64,000 bases of DNA from Cycloclasticus sp. 46_120_T64 (lineage in GTDB: Bacteria; Pseudomonadota; Gammaproteobacteria; Methylococcales; Cycloclasticaceae), in contig MAAM01000011.1 in assembly GCA_002162695.1 (NCBI GenBank), positions 62,001 through 126,000 on the forward strand, in the 5' to 3' direction. Below the pieces are notes generated by a model. That model did not search any database. It was not told where the DNA came from and worked only from the letters and a program-made list of their open reading frames with translations. Position 1 is the stretch's first letter, and each line of letters starts with the position of its first letter. Below, piece after piece: positions 28,214 to 38,131 of the stretch. The position numbers were made by a program, and so were the translations under genes.

Positions 28214-29571
28214 TGCTTAGTTTATTGTGGACGGATTACCTGATTTTTGGCTTAGTGATCGGCTGTATCGCATTGGTGTTTAATACGCGTAGCAAGTTAC
28301 ATTTACGCCGCCCTTGGCAAAAAGTATTTAATAGCCGAGTTGGGGTTATATCGTTCACCGTATTACTGATGTTTTTATTGATAGGCTTATTAGATTCCAG
28401 CAGAATTCAATACCAAGCCGTGCTCGAGTCAGGGGAGCCTAGTCAGCAAACAGAGGTGTTAAGCGTTTTAGATATTATGCTGAGCCCATTACGTACGCGG
28501 GTAGAAAAAACCTATTCGGCACCGTTTGCGCATACCGCTTACGCTAAAGAAATGGTCGCGGATGCTCAGGGTAATAAACAATGGGTTTACCCACGTTTGA
28601 AGTTTGCCGGCGCACACCTGACGCAGCCTGAGCTTGAAAAAAGTGCCGATATTACGGCTAAGATATTAAGCGGCCTGTTATATGGTGGTTTACTGTGGCT
28701 GGGGTTATTTTCACTTGTTTTATTGGCCAGTAAAGATTGCTCCTATCGAGCCAGTTCGAAGGGCAAAAAAACGGTTTTATGGAGTTTATTGCTGATGTTC
28801 GGTGTGTTGGGGGTATTGTCGCAATTAGCCCCTTATTATCATGTGTTGGGTACGGATAAAGTGGGCGAAGATGTGCTGTACCAAGCAATTAAAAGTATCA
28901 GAACCGGTTTAGTGATCGGTGTCATTACCACCATCGTGATGCTTCCGATTGCGATTACCTTGGGATTATTAGCCGGGTTTTTCAGCGGCTGGGTGGATGA
29001 CCTTATTCAATATTTATACACTACGCTCAGTTCTATTCCTGGGGTATTGCTAATAGCGGCGGCTATTTTAATGGCGCAGGTCTATATGGCGAATAACCCC
29101 GAATTATTTACCAGCGTAGAAGACCGAGCCGATATGCGCTTATTACTGCTGTGTTTGATCTTAGGCATAACGAGTTGGACCGGGTTATGCCGCTTACTAC
29201 GCGCGGAAACGCTCAAAATACGTGAGATGGATTATGTGCTGGCGGCGCAAGCGGTGGGTGTTAGCCGCTTAAAGATTTTAAAACAACACGTGTTGCCGAA
29301 TGTGATGCACTTGGTAATGATTACCGTGGTACTCGATTTTAGCGGCTTGGTACTGGCGGAGGCGGTGTTGTCGTATATTAATATCGGCGTTGACCCATCA
29401 TCGTATAGTTGGGGTAATATGATCAATAGCTCACGCCTTGAAATGGCGCGTGAACCGATCGTTTGGTGGTCCTTGGTGGCGGCCTTTATTTTTATGTTTA
29501 GCTTGGTGTTAGCGGCCAATTTATTTGCCGATGTGGTACGAGATGCCTTCGACCCAAGAGAAGTCAGTTAA
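28213..29571 (+). CDS. Oligopeptide-type ABC transporter permease (DppC/OppC type), extended
   Basis: This 452-residue permease is longer than the usual 290-300. The extra N-terminal part (about 1-200) has two more hydrophobic stretches and a soluble segment. The C-terminal half is a normal permease with the EAA-type loop MDYVLAAQAVGVSRLKILKQH and a DPREVS end. A terminator follows, before serB. Confidence 0.93.
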   Translation: MLSLLWTDYLIFGLVIGCIALVFNTRSKLHLRRPWQKVFNSRVGVISFTVLLMFLLIGLLDSSRIQYQAVLESGEPSQQTEVLSVLDIMLSPLRTRVEKTYSAPFAHTAYAKEMVADAQGNKQWVYPRLKFAGAHLTQPELEKSADITAKILSGLLYGGLLWLGLFSLVLLASKDCSYRASSKGKKTVLWSLLLMFGVLGVLSQLAPYYHVLGTDKVGEDVLYQAIKSIRTGLVIGVITTIVMLPIAITLGLLAGFFSGWVDDLIQYLYTTLSSIPGVLLIAAAILMAQVYMANNPELFTSVEDRADMRLLLLCLILGITSWTGLCRLLRAETLKIREMDYVLAAQAVGVSRLKILKQHVLPNVMHLVMITVVLDFSGLVLAEAVLSYINIGVDPSSYSWGNMINSSRLEMAREPIVWWSLVAAFIFMFSLVLAANLFADVVRDAFDPREVS

Positions 29572-29577
29572 CCGAGT

Positions 29578-29601
29578 ACGCCACTTAGGGCGTCTTTTTT
29601 T
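29578..29601 (+). terminator. Terminator after the permease genes
   Basis: The stem ACGCC/GGCGT has a six-base loop and is followed by C and seven T. It would separate the binding-protein and permease genes from serB and the ATPase gene downstream. Confidence 0.7.
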
Positions 29602-29625
29602 AATCATAATGTAGTAGATTTAATC

Positions 29626-30453
29626 ATGAATAAATATGTTTTCCATACCGATCATTTATCTGAGCAACAACAGGCATTTATCCAAACACAGTTTTCCCAA
29701 GTGGCGAAACAGCTCGATGGGTTTTATAGCTTAGAATCAGATGAGCCGGTCGATTTAGCGGTTATTCGCCAACAATTAGACTGCGACGTAAACCAATTAC
29801 CGGCAAACTTTAAGGGGAATCAAGTACGCTTATTAGTCACGGATATGGACTCAACCTTAATTTCTATTGAGTGTATTGATGAAATTGCCGATATGTTGGG
29901 CATAAAACCACAAGTGTCAGCCATTACCGAAGCGGCTATGCGCGGTGAACTCGACTTTGCCGAATCTTTAACCCAGCGTGTCGCCTTGCTAAAAGGTTTG
30001 CCAGAAAGCGATTTACAGCGAGTTTACGATGAGCGTTTAAGCTTAAACCCCGGAGCCGAGCAGCTTATTGCGCATTTAAAACAGTCGTCAGTTAAGCTGG
30101 CCTTAGTCTCGGGTGGCTTCACCTTCTTCACCAATAAGCTGAAACAGCGACTAGGGCTTGATTACACCTTAGCAAACACCTTAGAAGTGAAAGATGGCTG
30201 CTTAACCGGTCAGGTAGAAGGCGATATTATCGGTGCGCAAGCGAAGGCCGACTTATTACAACAACTCTCGGCTGAATTATCACTACAGCCCGAACAAGTC
30301 ATCGCCATGGGCGATGGCGCGAATGACTTATTGATGATGGATATAGCCGGTTTAAGTGTGGCTTATCACGCCAAACCAACGGTGCAAGCGCAAACCCACA
30401 CCCAATTAAACCAAACCGGCTTAGATGCGGTTATTGCGCTACTTAAAGCTTAA
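29626..30453 (+). CDS. serB: Phosphoserine phosphatase SerB
   Basis: This 275-residue HAD-superfamily enzyme performs the last step of serine synthesis. Nucleophile D73 and D75 lie in DMDSTLIS, followed by ECIDEIADMLG, the motif II serine in VSGGFTFF, and GDGANDLLMM. The N-terminal 65 residues stand where many SerB proteins have an ACT-like region. It lies between the permease genes and the ATPase gene of the same kind of transporter, and ends three bases before the ATPase start. Confidence 0.96.
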   Translation: MNKYVFHTDHLSEQQQAFIQTQFSQVAKQLDGFYSLESDEPVDLAVIRQQLDCDVNQLPANFKGNQVRLLVTDMDSTLISIECIDEIADMLGIKPQVSAITEAAMRGELDFAESLTQRVALLKGLPESDLQRVYDERLSLNPGAEQLIAHLKQSSVKLALVSGGFTFFTNKLKQRLGLDYTLANTLEVKDGCLTGQVEGDIIGAQAKADLLQQLSAELSLQPEQVIAMGDGANDLLMMDIAGLSVAYHAKPTVQAQTHTQLNQTGLDAVIALLKA

Positions 30454-30456
30454 ATT

Positions 30457-32460
30457 GTGAACACACCCTTACTGTCAGTTCAGGGTTTAAAAACCCATTT
30501 TAAGCAGGCGTCTGGTCTGCTTAACGTGGTTGACGGGCTTAGTTTTGATATTGCCGAGGGTGAAACATTTGCCTTAGTCGGTGAATCGGGTTGCGGTAAA
30601 TCGGTATCGGCTTTATCGGTACTACGGCTGTTGCCGAAGAGTGCAGGCATTAGTGCGGGTAAGGTGCTGTTTCGTGGAAATGATATTTTGCAATTCGAAG
30701 AGCAGCAGATGCGCGCGCTGCGTGGGGTGCGTATCTCGATGATTTTCCAAGACCCGATGACCTCGTTGAACCCGGTGATGAGTATTGGTGAGCAAATCGC
30801 CGAAGCCGTTTCAGCGGTTAAAAAGCGAAGCCGGTCAGCGCTGCAAGACAAGGTGATCGACTTAATAAAACAAGTCGGCATTCCTCAGCCCGAGGAACGC
30901 TACCACAGTTTCCCGCATCAATTATCGGGTGGTATGCGCCAACGCGTGATGATCGCGATGGCGCTGGCTAATGAGCCGGATTTATTGATTGCCGACGAAC
31001 CCACCACCGCCTTAGATGTGACCATTCAAGCGCAAATTTTACAGTTACTAAAAGATTTACAGCAGCAAACGGGGATGGCGCTGTGGATCATCACGCATGA
31101 TCTAGGTATCGTGGCAGACATGGCTGATAAGGTCGCGGTGATGTATGCCGGGCAGCTGGTTGAAGTTGCAACAAAAGATGATTTTTTCAAGCAGGCGGCG
31201 CACCCCTATAGCCGGGCGTTATTTAATGCCTTGCCAAAAATGGCCCAACGAGAGCAAACGCTGATTAATTTACCGGGCATGGTGCCGACACTCAGTAGCG
31301 ATTTTATCGGCTGTCGTTTTGCCGAGCGCTGCGTGGATAAACAGGCAATTTGCACTCAAACACATACGATTAATTGGCAGCCAGTGGCAAACGGGCATCA
31401 AGCACGCTGTTTACGTTTGGCTGAGCTGTCACCACTCAAGCAGGCCGAAACCTCTATTAGCGCCGTTGATTCACGAGAACTCAGCTCTAAAGGCTCATTG
31501 ATTGTTAATAATGTAAAAATTTATTTCCCCATTAAAAAAGGCTTATTAAAACGCACCGTGGGGTATATCAAAGCGGTGGATGATGTGAGTTTTGAACTCA
31601 AACCGGGAACCACCACGGCTTTAGTGGGTGAGTCGGGTTGCGGTAAAACCACCTTGGGTAAAGGCTTGCTCAAGTTACTGCCGTTAACGGCGGGGGAAGT
31701 GCGCTACCAAGGGAAAAATCTAGCCGAATTGTCGGAAAAAGAATTTCGCCCCTACCGAGAACAATTACAAATCATCTTTCAAGACCCGTTCTCGGCGATG
31801 AATCCAAGAATGCTCGTGGGTGCGATGTTAGAGGAGGGGGTGCGTGCATTAAAACCCAATATGAACAGTTTAGAGCTGGAGCTGCTAACGGATGGTTTAT
31901 TGGACAAGGTGGGTTTAGAGCCTACGGTGAAATTACGCTACCCACATGAATTTTCAGGCGGTCAGCGTCAGCGCCTTTGTATTGCGCGCGCACTGGCGGT
32001 GAACCCTTCGGTTATCGTTTGTGACGAACCGACCAGTGCTTTGGACGTATCGGTACAGGCTCAGGTGCTAAACCTATTGCAACAACTGCAAAGAGAGCAG
32101 GGCTTGGCATATTTATTTATCAGCCATGATCTATCGGTAGTGTCTTATTTAGCCGACACCGTGGCCGTTATGTACCTAGGGCGAATCGTTGAATATGGTA
32201 GCGTGCAAGAGGTGCTTAATACGCCTGCGCACCCTTATACCCAAGCACTGATCGACGCCATTCCACAATACGACAACAGCCGGCAGGCTAAATTTATAAA
32301 ACTGCCGGATGATATGCCGTCAGCAGCAAACCCACCGAACGGCTGTCATTTTCACGCGCGTTGCCCCGATGTGATGGCGGACTGCCAACGTTTAAGCCCG
32401 CCAGAAATACAGCTAAGCGGCAGCCACAAGGTGAGTTGTTTGAAGTACCAGCCGCAATAA
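30457..32460 (+). CDS. Fused dual ABC ATPase of an oligopeptide-type transporter (DppD-DppF type)
   Basis: This 667-residue protein carries both nucleotide-binding subunits in one chain. Walker A motifs GESGCGKS (near 45) and GESGCGKT (near 390) pair with signature motifs LSGGMRQRV and FSGGQRQRL and with DEPTTALD and DEPTSALD. Each half ends with an oligopeptide-transporter C-terminal region containing GCRFAERC or [10 protein letters not shown]. The start is GTG, three bases after serB. It most likely powers the permeases encoded before serB. Confidence 0.95.
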   Translation: MNTPLLSVQGLKTHFKQASGLLNVVDGLSFDIAEGETFALVGESGCGKSVSALSVLRLLPKSAGISAGKVLFRGNDILQFEEQQMRALRGVRISMIFQDPMTSLNPVMSIGEQIAEAVSAVKKRSRSALQDKVIDLIKQVGIPQPEERYHSFPHQLSGGMRQRVMIAMALANEPDLLIADEPTTALDVTIQAQILQLLKDLQQQTGMALWIITHDLGIVADMADKVAVMYAGQLVEVATKDDFFKQAAHPYSRALFNALPKMAQREQTLINLPGMVPTLSSDFIGCRFAERCVDKQAICTQTHTINWQPVANGHQARCLRLAELSPLKQAETSISAVDSRELSSKGSLIVNNVKIYFPIKKGLLKRTVGYIKAVDDVSFELKPGTTTALVGESGCGKTTLGKGLLKLLPLTAGEVRYQGKNLAELSEKEFRPYREQLQIIFQDPFSAMNPRMLVGAMLEEGVRALKPNMNSLELELLTDGLLDKVGLEPTVKLRYPHEFSGGQRQRLCIARALAVNPSVIVCDEPTSALDVSVQAQVLNLLQQLQREQGLAYLFISHDLSVVSYLADTVAVMYLGRIVEYGSVQEVLNTPAHPYTQALIDAIPQYDNSRQAKFIKLPDDMPSAANPPNGCHFHARCPDVMADCQRLSPPEIQLSGSHKVSCLKYQPQ

Positions 32461-32467
32461 GCCGTCT

Positions 32468-34069
32468 TTAAGAGCGGGTTACGTCGACGACAATCTTCAG
32501 CGTCTGTCCAGGTTTTAGGTACTTCTTCTGCAGCAGGTTCCATTGCCGTAAATCACGCACACTGACCTTAAACTTCTTCGAAATTAGGTATAGGGAATCG
32601 CCATTACGTACCGTATAACGAATGGTTTGGTTTTTATGTGAGGCGGTTAATAAGGATTGTGAGCTGGCTTGCTTGCTCCAAATGATCAATTTTTGTCGCA
32701 GAGCAAGAGTGTCGCCTGGCGCCATCGCGTTCCACTTGGCTAATTGACGAACGGTCACTTTGTGCTGCTTGGCGATAGACCAGAAAGAATCACCGGCTTG
32801 CACAAAATACTCTAACTTATGGCCACGCTGAGAACGGTTGATAATGGATTTTTTACGCATCCCTTCGCTGCTCGAATACAGCGTATTATTGTAGCTGGCC
32901 GTCGGTATTAGCAGGTGTTTTCCCGCGCGAATGGTGTTATTGCGCAGCTTATTGGCGAGCATTATTTGCTGGCTGGTGGTGTGGTATCGCCGAGAAATAT
33001 GGCCCAGTGTTTCACCTGCTTTGACTTCGTGGCGAATCCATTTTAAACGCTGTGAGTCGGCGAGCGTGGCAAGCTTCAGACTAAACGCTTCGGCTTGTTG
33101 TTGTGGGATTAATAAAAAATGCGGGCCATTCGGGCTGGTCGCCCACTGGTTGAACGCTGGGTTAAGTTGGTATAGCTGTTCAATGCTGATCTCGGCCAAT
33201 TCGGCGGCGCGTGCGAGATCGAGTTGTTTGGTGATATCAACCCGGCTGAAAAATGGGCTGTTCGGGATGTCGCGTAGTTCGACGTTGTACTTATCTGCAT
33301 TGGCCAATATAGTCGCAATGGCGATGAGCTTGGGCACGTAATTTTCGGTTTCTTTACGTAGTTTTAAGGCCCAAAAATCGTGGTTTTTGTCGAGTCGTTT
33401 GTTGCGTCGAATCGCTGATGAAACGGTGCCGCCGCCTGCGTTATAACCGGCCAGAGCGAGTAGCCAATCATTGTCGAAGCGTTTCGATAACTTGGTTAAA
33501 TAACTTAACGCCGCGTGGGTGGAGCGATAAACGTCGCGTCGGCCGTCATACCACCAAGTTTGCTGTAAACCAAAAGCGCGGCCGGTAGAGGGGATAAACT
33601 GCCATAAGCCGGCGGCCCTGCCATGAGAATAAGCGAAGGGTTTGAACGAACTTTCGACCACCGGCAATAAGGCCAGCTCACCGGGTATTTGGCGTTGTTC
33701 AATTTCATTGACGATGAAATACAGATAAGGCTCGGCATTTTTTTGCACACGGGCTAAGTAGGACGGGTGTTTAAGATACCAATTTATTTGTGCCTGAATA
33801 CGCTCATTGTCAACGGCAGGGAATTGATAGAGGGCGAAGAGACGCTGCCACAAGGTTTCCTTGACGGTTAGCTGTGGTTCGGTTTGAGCGATATTCGGCT
33901 CGGCCGTTAGCGCGACAGACTCGCTGTGCTGTTTGAGTGGTACAGGCTTGTTTCCGTTGGGCTCAGCCACCTTCGGCGGGGTCAGGTTTATTGATGAGCA
34001 GGAGAGTAGAACGCTAAGGCTGGCAAATAAAAGGAATTTAAGCATTTTATTTGTGATTGAATATTGCAT
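32468..34069 (-). CDS. mltD: Membrane-bound lytic murein transglycosylase D with three LysM repeats
   Basis: This 533-residue outer-membrane lipoprotein cleaves peptidoglycan glycan strands. The lipobox LLSC places the lipid at C24. The SLT domain has catalytic E139 in PVVESSFKPFAYS and the motif AGLWQFIPSTG. Three LysM modules follow (near 345, 420 and 485). M9 is an alternative start that would leave a cleaner signal peptide. The gene is divergent from the yafS-type methyltransferase, as in Escherichia coli, but no gloB lies between them. Confidence 0.94.
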   Translation of the reverse strand: MQYSITNKMLKFLLFASLSVLLSCSSINLTPPKVAEPNGNKPVPLKQHSESVALTAEPNIAQTEPQLTVKETLWQRLFALYQFPAVDNERIQAQINWYLKHPSYLARVQKNAEPYLYFIVNEIEQRQIPGELALLPVVESSFKPFAYSHGRAAGLWQFIPSTGRAFGLQQTWWYDGRRDVYRSTHAALSYLTKLSKRFDNDWLLALAGYNAGGGTVSSAIRRNKRLDKNHDFWALKLRKETENYVPKLIAIATILANADKYNVELRDIPNSPFFSRVDITKQLDLARAAELAEISIEQLYQLNPAFNQWATSPNGPHFLLIPQQQAEAFSLKLATLADSQRLKWIRHEVKAGETLGHISRRYHTTSQQIMLANKLRNNTIRAGKHLLIPTASYNNTLYSSSEGMRKKSIINRSQRGHKLEYFVQAGDSFWSIAKQHKVTVRQLAKWNAMAPGDTLALRQKLIIWSKQASSQSLLTASHKNQTIRYTVRNGDSLYLISKKFKVSVRDLRQWNLLQKKYLKPGQTLKIVVDVTRS

Positions 34070-34123
34070 TGAGTTAAGCTAGCTAGGGAAAATTAAAGCT
34101 GCCAATTATAGTGTGTTTAAACT

Positions 34124-34912
34124 ATGCCGGATCAATATAATTCTCATAATAAGGCCACGATCGAACTTCGCCATTGGTTTGAAACGCCAATCGGGGCGGT
34201 TTATCGGCACGCGGAAGCCGCTTTATTGAGTAAAAAGTTGAATGAAAACTTTCGTGCAGAGGTGTTGCAGCTCGATTTTGTCGGTTGGGAAGATGAGTTT
34301 CACCAAGCGATGCGTTTTTCTCATTATACGATTCTAGACACACAAAGCTCCGGCAATACCGAGTACACACGGGTGGTGGCGGAGTCGGAGGATTTGCCCA
34401 TTGATACCCACAGTATCGATATTGTGATTATGCCGCATACCCTTGAGTTCGAGAAAAATCCGCACCGTGTGTTGCGTGAAGTGAACCGAGTACTGAAGCC
34501 CGAAGGTATTATCCTATTAACCGGCTTTAACCCCTGGGCTTTCTGGCATTTGCCACGTTTTTTACCGAGGGCAAAAAATAAACTACCGTGGAATGGGCGT
34601 TATATCAGTCGTTACCGGGTGGTCGATTGGCTTGAATTATTAAACTTTAAAATCGAGGTTAGCCAAGGTTGTTGCCTGTTTCCCTTGTTAATTAAAAAGA
34701 AAAATGAACAATGGCAAAAAGTATTTGAGATAATCGGTGCTTGGTTGCCTTTTTTACCGGCAGCCTATTTTGTGATGGGGGTTAAGCGTGTATCGGGTGG
34801 CACGCCACTGTTTCATCGGAAGTATTTGCAAAATAGATTTATCGCCCCACCCTTCGCAAAACCAGCAATACGCAGCATACATGACAACAGAAAACGTACA
34901 AATCTATACTGA
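34124..34912 (+). CDS. YafS-type SAM-dependent methyltransferase
   Basis: This 262-residue Methyltransf_11-like protein has a degenerate motif I ([13 protein letters not shown] lacks the glycine-rich loop) but clear later motifs, [11 protein letters not shown] and [21 protein letters not shown]. Its position between mltD and rnhA identifies it as the YafS-type member. The function is unknown. Its 3' end overlaps the rnhA start by 32 bases. Confidence 0.85.
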   Translation: MPDQYNSHNKATIELRHWFETPIGAVYRHAEAALLSKKLNENFRAEVLQLDFVGWEDEFHQAMRFSHYTILDTQSSGNTEYTRVVAESEDLPIDTHSIDIVIMPHTLEFEKNPHRVLREVNRVLKPEGIILLTGFNPWAFWHLPRFLPRAKNKLPWNGRYISRYRVVDWLELLNFKIEVSQGCCLFPLLIKKKNEQWQKVFEIIGAWLPFLPAAYFVMGVKRVSGGTPLFHRKYLQNRFIAPPFAKPAIRSIHDNRKRTNLY

Positions 34913-35318
34913 CGGCGCATGCCGTGGAAATCCTGGCGTTGGTGGCTGGGGGGCAACCCTCAGTTATAACGGCAAACTGAAAGAAATATACGGCGGTGAA
35001 CCAGCAACAACTAATAACCGAATGGAAATGATGGCGGTTATTAAGGCCTTAGGCGCGTTAACCAAAGCCAGTGAGGTGACCCTGCATAGTGATTCAAAAT
35101 ACGTGTTGCAAGGGATTAACGACTGGATGCCGAATTGGAAAAAGAAAAACTGGCAGACTGCGGCGAAAAAGCCGGTCAAAAACGTCGACTTATGGAAACA
35201 AATTGACCAGCTGATGCAGGGGCATAATATAGATTGGGTGTGGGTGAAGGGGCACAGTGGTAACCCGGGGAATGAGCGGGCCGATGAACTAGCTAACCTA
35301 GGTATCGATAAGCTATGA
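34881..35318 (+). CDS. rnhA: Ribonuclease HI
   Basis: This 145-residue enzyme degrades RNA in RNA-DNA hybrids. The catalytic carboxylates are D11 ([12 protein letters not shown]), E49 (NRMEMMAV), D71 (HSDSKYV) and the aspartate in [10 protein letters not shown] choose the ATG at 34881 because the family begins three to eight residues before IYTDG. An in-frame start at 34788 would add 31 unrelated residues inside the previous gene. It overlaps dnaQ by four bases. Confidence 0.95.
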   Translation: MTTENVQIYTDGACRGNPGVGGWGATLSYNGKLKEIYGGEPATTNNRMEMMAVIKALGALTKASEVTLHSDSKYVLQGINDWMPNWKKKNWQTAAKKPVKNVDLWKQIDQLMQGHNIDWVWVKGHSGNPGNERADELANLGIDKL

Positions 35319-36007
35319 GACAGGTCATACTCGATACCGAAACCACCGGGCTTGAACCCAAGCAGGGGCACCGGATTATTGAGGTCGGTTGTGTTGAATT
35401 AATAAACCGGCGGTTAACCGGCAATAACTTTCATTATTACCTGAATCCACAGCGAGATATTGATGAAGGCGCGGTTGAGGTGCACGGTTTAACCAGTGAG
35501 TTTTTGGCTGATAAACCCCTCTACGAAGATATCGCCAGCGAGTTGTATGATTATTTAAAGGGCGCGGAAGTCGTTATCCATAACGCGGCGTTCGACGTAG
35601 GTTTTATTAATCACGAATACCGTTTGATGGGGTTTTCTCAGCCCAATATGCGCGATTGGTGTGAGGTTAGCGACTCGTTATTGATGGCGAGGAAGAAGTT
35701 CCCGGGTCAACGTAATAGTTTGGATGCGCTGTGTAAGCGTTTTGATATCGACAATAGCCAGCGTCAATTGCACGGCGCCTTGCTGGATGCCGAGATTCTA
35801 GCCGACGTCTACCTGATGTTAACTGGCGGCCAACATTCGTTGTTTGCTGAAGAGACCGAGGTGGATGTAACGCTGGAGAAAAAAACGTTTGATGAAAATC
35901 GACCGCGTTTAGCCGTTGTCAAAGCCACGCCGGCAGAAATAGAGCAGCACTTAGTGCGCATCGAGGCGATAAAAAAAGCCTCAGGTGGTGTTTGTATTTG
36001 GCAATAA
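35315..36007 (+). CDS. dnaQ: DNA polymerase III epsilon subunit (proofreading exonuclease)
   Basis: This 230-residue DEDDh exonuclease has D7 and E9 in ILDTETTG, the Exo II aspartate in [11 protein letters not shown] and Exo III residues in [16 protein letters not shown]. The C-terminal tail (about 185-230) is the region that binds the alpha subunit. The start overlaps the rnhA stop. The rnhA–dnaQ pairing is conserved in gammaproteobacteria. Confidence 0.96.
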   Translation: MRQVILDTETTGLEPKQGHRIIEVGCVELINRRLTGNNFHYYLNPQRDIDEGAVEVHGLTSEFLADKPLYEDIASELYDYLKGAEVVIHNAAFDVGFINHEYRLMGFSQPNMRDWCEVSDSLLMARKKFPGQRNSLDALCKRFDIDNSQRQLHGALLDAEILADVYLMLTGGQHSLFAEETEVDVTLEKKTFDENRPRLAVVKATPAEIEQHLVRIEAIKKASGGVCIWQ

Positions 36008-36043
36008 GGCGTATGCTGATGGAAGTAACTAAGGAGTTATTGT

Positions 36044-36631
36044 ATGCGCAAGTCTTTTCTTTATCAGCCCAACATAAGTGTGATTATTTTCCTGCTCAGT
36101 GCAGTCTTTGCTGATTGTTTTGCCGGCGATATTGTAACGACCTTAAACCGCGCGGACCTTGCTAATGATAAACACACTCAGTCGAATAATTATTTAACTG
36201 CCAAGCAAGCCTATCAAGCGTTAACGGTAGATTCTCAACAAGCCCTATTTATCGATGTTAGAACGCGTGCAGAAGCCGAATTTGTCGGTTCGCCGTTGTT
36301 GGTGGATGCGCTGATTCCTTATTTACAGAATGATTTTACCGCCTGGGATGATAAAGAACGGCTTTACCAGAAAACAATCAATGCTAATTTTGCGGTTGAA
36401 CTCGCTCAGGTATTACGGCAAAAAGGCTTGGATCAACAGGCAGTACTGATTTTTATTTGTCGATCTGGATCACGTAGTGCAAAAGCGGCCAACCTAGCCA
36501 CACAATTAGGTTATACGCAGGTTTATACCGTGGTTGATGGTTTTGAAGGTGATACGGTCAAAAGCGGCTCGGCTAGCGGTCAACGTGTGCTTAATGGCTG
36601 GAAAAACAGTCAGTTACCTTGGGTTTATTAG
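36044..36631 (+). CDS. Exported rhodanese-domain protein
   Basis: This 195-residue protein has an N-terminal signal peptide (hydrophobic 12-25, ending near FAGD) and one rhodanese domain. The motif IDVRTRAEAEF and the active-site loop FICRSGSRS with C139 are intact, so persulfide transfer is possible in the periplasm. AAGGAG precedes the start. The next gene begins nine bases later. Confidence 0.9.
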   Translation: MRKSFLYQPNISVIIFLLSAVFADCFAGDIVTTLNRADLANDKHTQSNNYLTAKQAYQALTVDSQQALFIDVRTRAEAEFVGSPLLVDALIPYLQNDFTAWDDKERLYQKTINANFAVELAQVLRQKGLDQQAVLIFICRSGSRSAKAANLATQLGYTQVYTVVDGFEGDTVKSGSASGQRVLNGWKNSQLPWVY

Positions 36632-36640
36632 GCGAAGATT

Positions 36641-37450
36641 ATGGGTGAACATTGGGAGAAATACGATAATTGGGACGCGGCTGAAGAGGCTTGGGATCAA
36701 CGCGCTATTCATTTGCAAAAAACTCAGCCGATAAAGCAGCTGGTATCAATTCCCGAACTGCCGGCGATTCGGCCTAAAACCAAGAAGAATTTACGCTGGA
36801 AGGCATTAAATTACCTGGCTAAATACGACGAAGAAAACTTTTTTATTCGTTATTTTTTCTCCAATCCTTTGAAACACGGCTACAACCTCTTGCGTTCCTA
36901 TTTGACGCCGTTACCCTTTAATCGCGATAAAGACTTTTTTTTCTATGGTCTTAAAGACGAGGATGAGTTTAAAACTATTCTAGCTAAGCCCGATAGTTTA
37001 TTGATTATAGGTTTTTCGTATTGCCATAAACCCTTTGAGTGCCCGTCAAAACGCTTTACCCAAGACTGTATTCACGATCTAAATAACCCCGTTTGCGGAC
37101 AATGTTTCATTGGTAAGTGTGTGCATAGCCTGCCAGCAAAACGGGTATTACCGGTGTTTATTACCACCGTGCATCAAATTGGCGAGGTGATCGTACGCCA
37201 AGTACAAAAACATCCAAAACTAGAAGTGACCTTCCTTATTACCGCCTGTGAGATGACCCTGCAAATGTTTGGTGACTGGGGCAATATGATGCGGGTGAGA
37301 GGCGTAGGGATACGCCTAGGTGGGCAAATTTGTAATACCATGAAGGCCTTCGTAGCTTCGGAGCATGGGGTTAAACCCGGTATGGCGGTGGTGCTGGGTG
37401 AGACAAAAAAACGTGTCTTAGACTTGATCCGCTTTAGGCGAGAGCAATAA
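36641..37450 (+). CDS. Cysteine-rich DUF116-like protein
   Basis: This 269-residue cytoplasmic protein of unknown function has a cysteine pattern in the middle (FECPSKRFTQDC, then PVCGQCFIGKC) and a later ITACEMTLQM. This resembles the metal-binding arrangement of DUF116 proteins (CPA, CGRC and ACE blocks). The N-terminal third is aromatic and charged with no recognised domain. It starts nine bases after the rhodanese gene, so sulfur or metal-cluster chemistry is a reasonable guess but unproven. The first repeat unit starts 38 bases after its stop. Confidence 0.7.
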   Translation: MGEHWEKYDNWDAAEEAWDQRAIHLQKTQPIKQLVSIPELPAIRPKTKKNLRWKALNYLAKYDEENFFIRYFFSNPLKHGYNLLRSYLTPLPFNRDKDFFFYGLKDEDEFKTILAKPDSLLIIGFSYCHKPFECPSKRFTQDCIHDLNNPVCGQCFIGKCVHSLPAKRVLPVFITTVHQIGEVIVRQVQKHPKLEVTFLITACEMTLQMFGDWGNMMRVRGVGIRLGGQICNTMKAFVASEHGVKPGMAVVLGETKKRVLDLIRFRREQ

Positions 37451-37487
37451 AAGGCAATAAAGTTTTTTATTAAAGTTAAAAGATTAT

Positions 37488-37684
37488 GAACCACCGAGGA
37501 CACGGAAAACATAGAAGACTGCTGTTTACCTAGTGATTTTTCTCGGTGAACTCTGTGTTCTCTGTGGTGAGATTTCCTTTGGCTTGAGATCAAAATATTT
37601 TGAACCACCGAGGACACGGAGAACACAGAGTAATGTTGTTTACCTAGTGTTTTTCTCAGTGAACTCTGTTATCCCTGCGGTAAG
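37488..37684. repeat. Two palindromic repeat units upstream of the GxxExxY gene
   Basis: Unit 1 is 37488-37571 and unit 2 is 37602-37684, starting 114 bases apart. Each has a left arm reading approximately ACCACCGAGGACACGGAGAA, a central CTGTTTACCTAGT and a right arm whose complement matches the left at most positions. Each arm also has a nine-base internal period (CACCGAGGA, CACGGAGAA, CACAGAG). The right arm of unit 2 is decayed. Confidence 0.92.
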
Positions 37685-37738
37685 TTTTATTTTGGGTTAG
37701 GTGTGTTTTCAGTGATGAGTGAAACTTAAGGAGGGGAT

Positions 37739-38110
37739 ATGGAAAAGGATTTTCTGTCTCAAAAAGTTATTGGTTGTGCAATTGAGGTGCATAGGGAGCT
37801 TGGACCTGGGCTGCTTGAATCTAGTTATGAGCGTTGTTTAATGTATGAGCTGATTCAAGCGGGTGTTCAAGCGAACTCACAAGTGACGCTTCCTATTAAA
37901 TATAAGGGTGTAGAATTGGATGCGGGGTACCGTTTGGATTTATTAATTCCTGGGCAGCTGATTGTTGAGCTGAAAGCGGTTGATAAGTTTATGCCTATTC
38001 ACACAGCACAAATGATCTCCTATTTGAAACTATCTGGTATTAAAACCGGCTTGTTGATCAACTTTAATGTTGGCAGATTGATCGATGGCATTAAGCGTGT
38101 GGTGGTTTAG
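37739..38110 (+). CDS. GxxExxY protein (PD-(D/E)XK nuclease-like fold) inside a repeat array
   Basis: This 123-residue protein has the signature G24-x-x-E27-x-x-Y30 and a PD-(D/E)XK_3-type core with D67 (RLDLLIPG) and E77-x-K79 (IVELKAVDK). The family is widespread but has no established function. AAGGAGGGG before the ATG is an excellent ribosome site. The gene fills a linker between palindromic repeat units, two before and four after, and its stop is followed at once by the linker sequence CTTTTGAGATCA. The arrangement suggests that gene and repeats form one element. It is 123 residues, close to the family norm, and looks intact. Confidence 0.9.
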   Translation: MEKDFLSQKVIGCAIEVHRELGPGLLESSYERCLMYELIQAGVQANSQVTLPIKYKGVELDAGYRLDLLIPGQLIVELKAVDKFMPIHTAQMISYLKLSGIKTGLLINFNVGRLIDGIKRVVV

Positions 38111-38131
38111 CTTTTGAGATCACAAGACTTT

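Noticed and set aside
34788-34880. Upstream start for rnhA
   Set aside because: It adds 31 residues that match no ribonuclease HI and lies within the yafS-type gene. The ATG at 34881 gives the family's usual N-terminus.
37174-37626. Minus-strand 150-codon ORF over the DUF116-like gene and repeat unit 1
   Set aside because: Its C-terminal half is antisense to a real gene and its N-terminal half is the HREHRVHREK pattern of the palindromic repeats.
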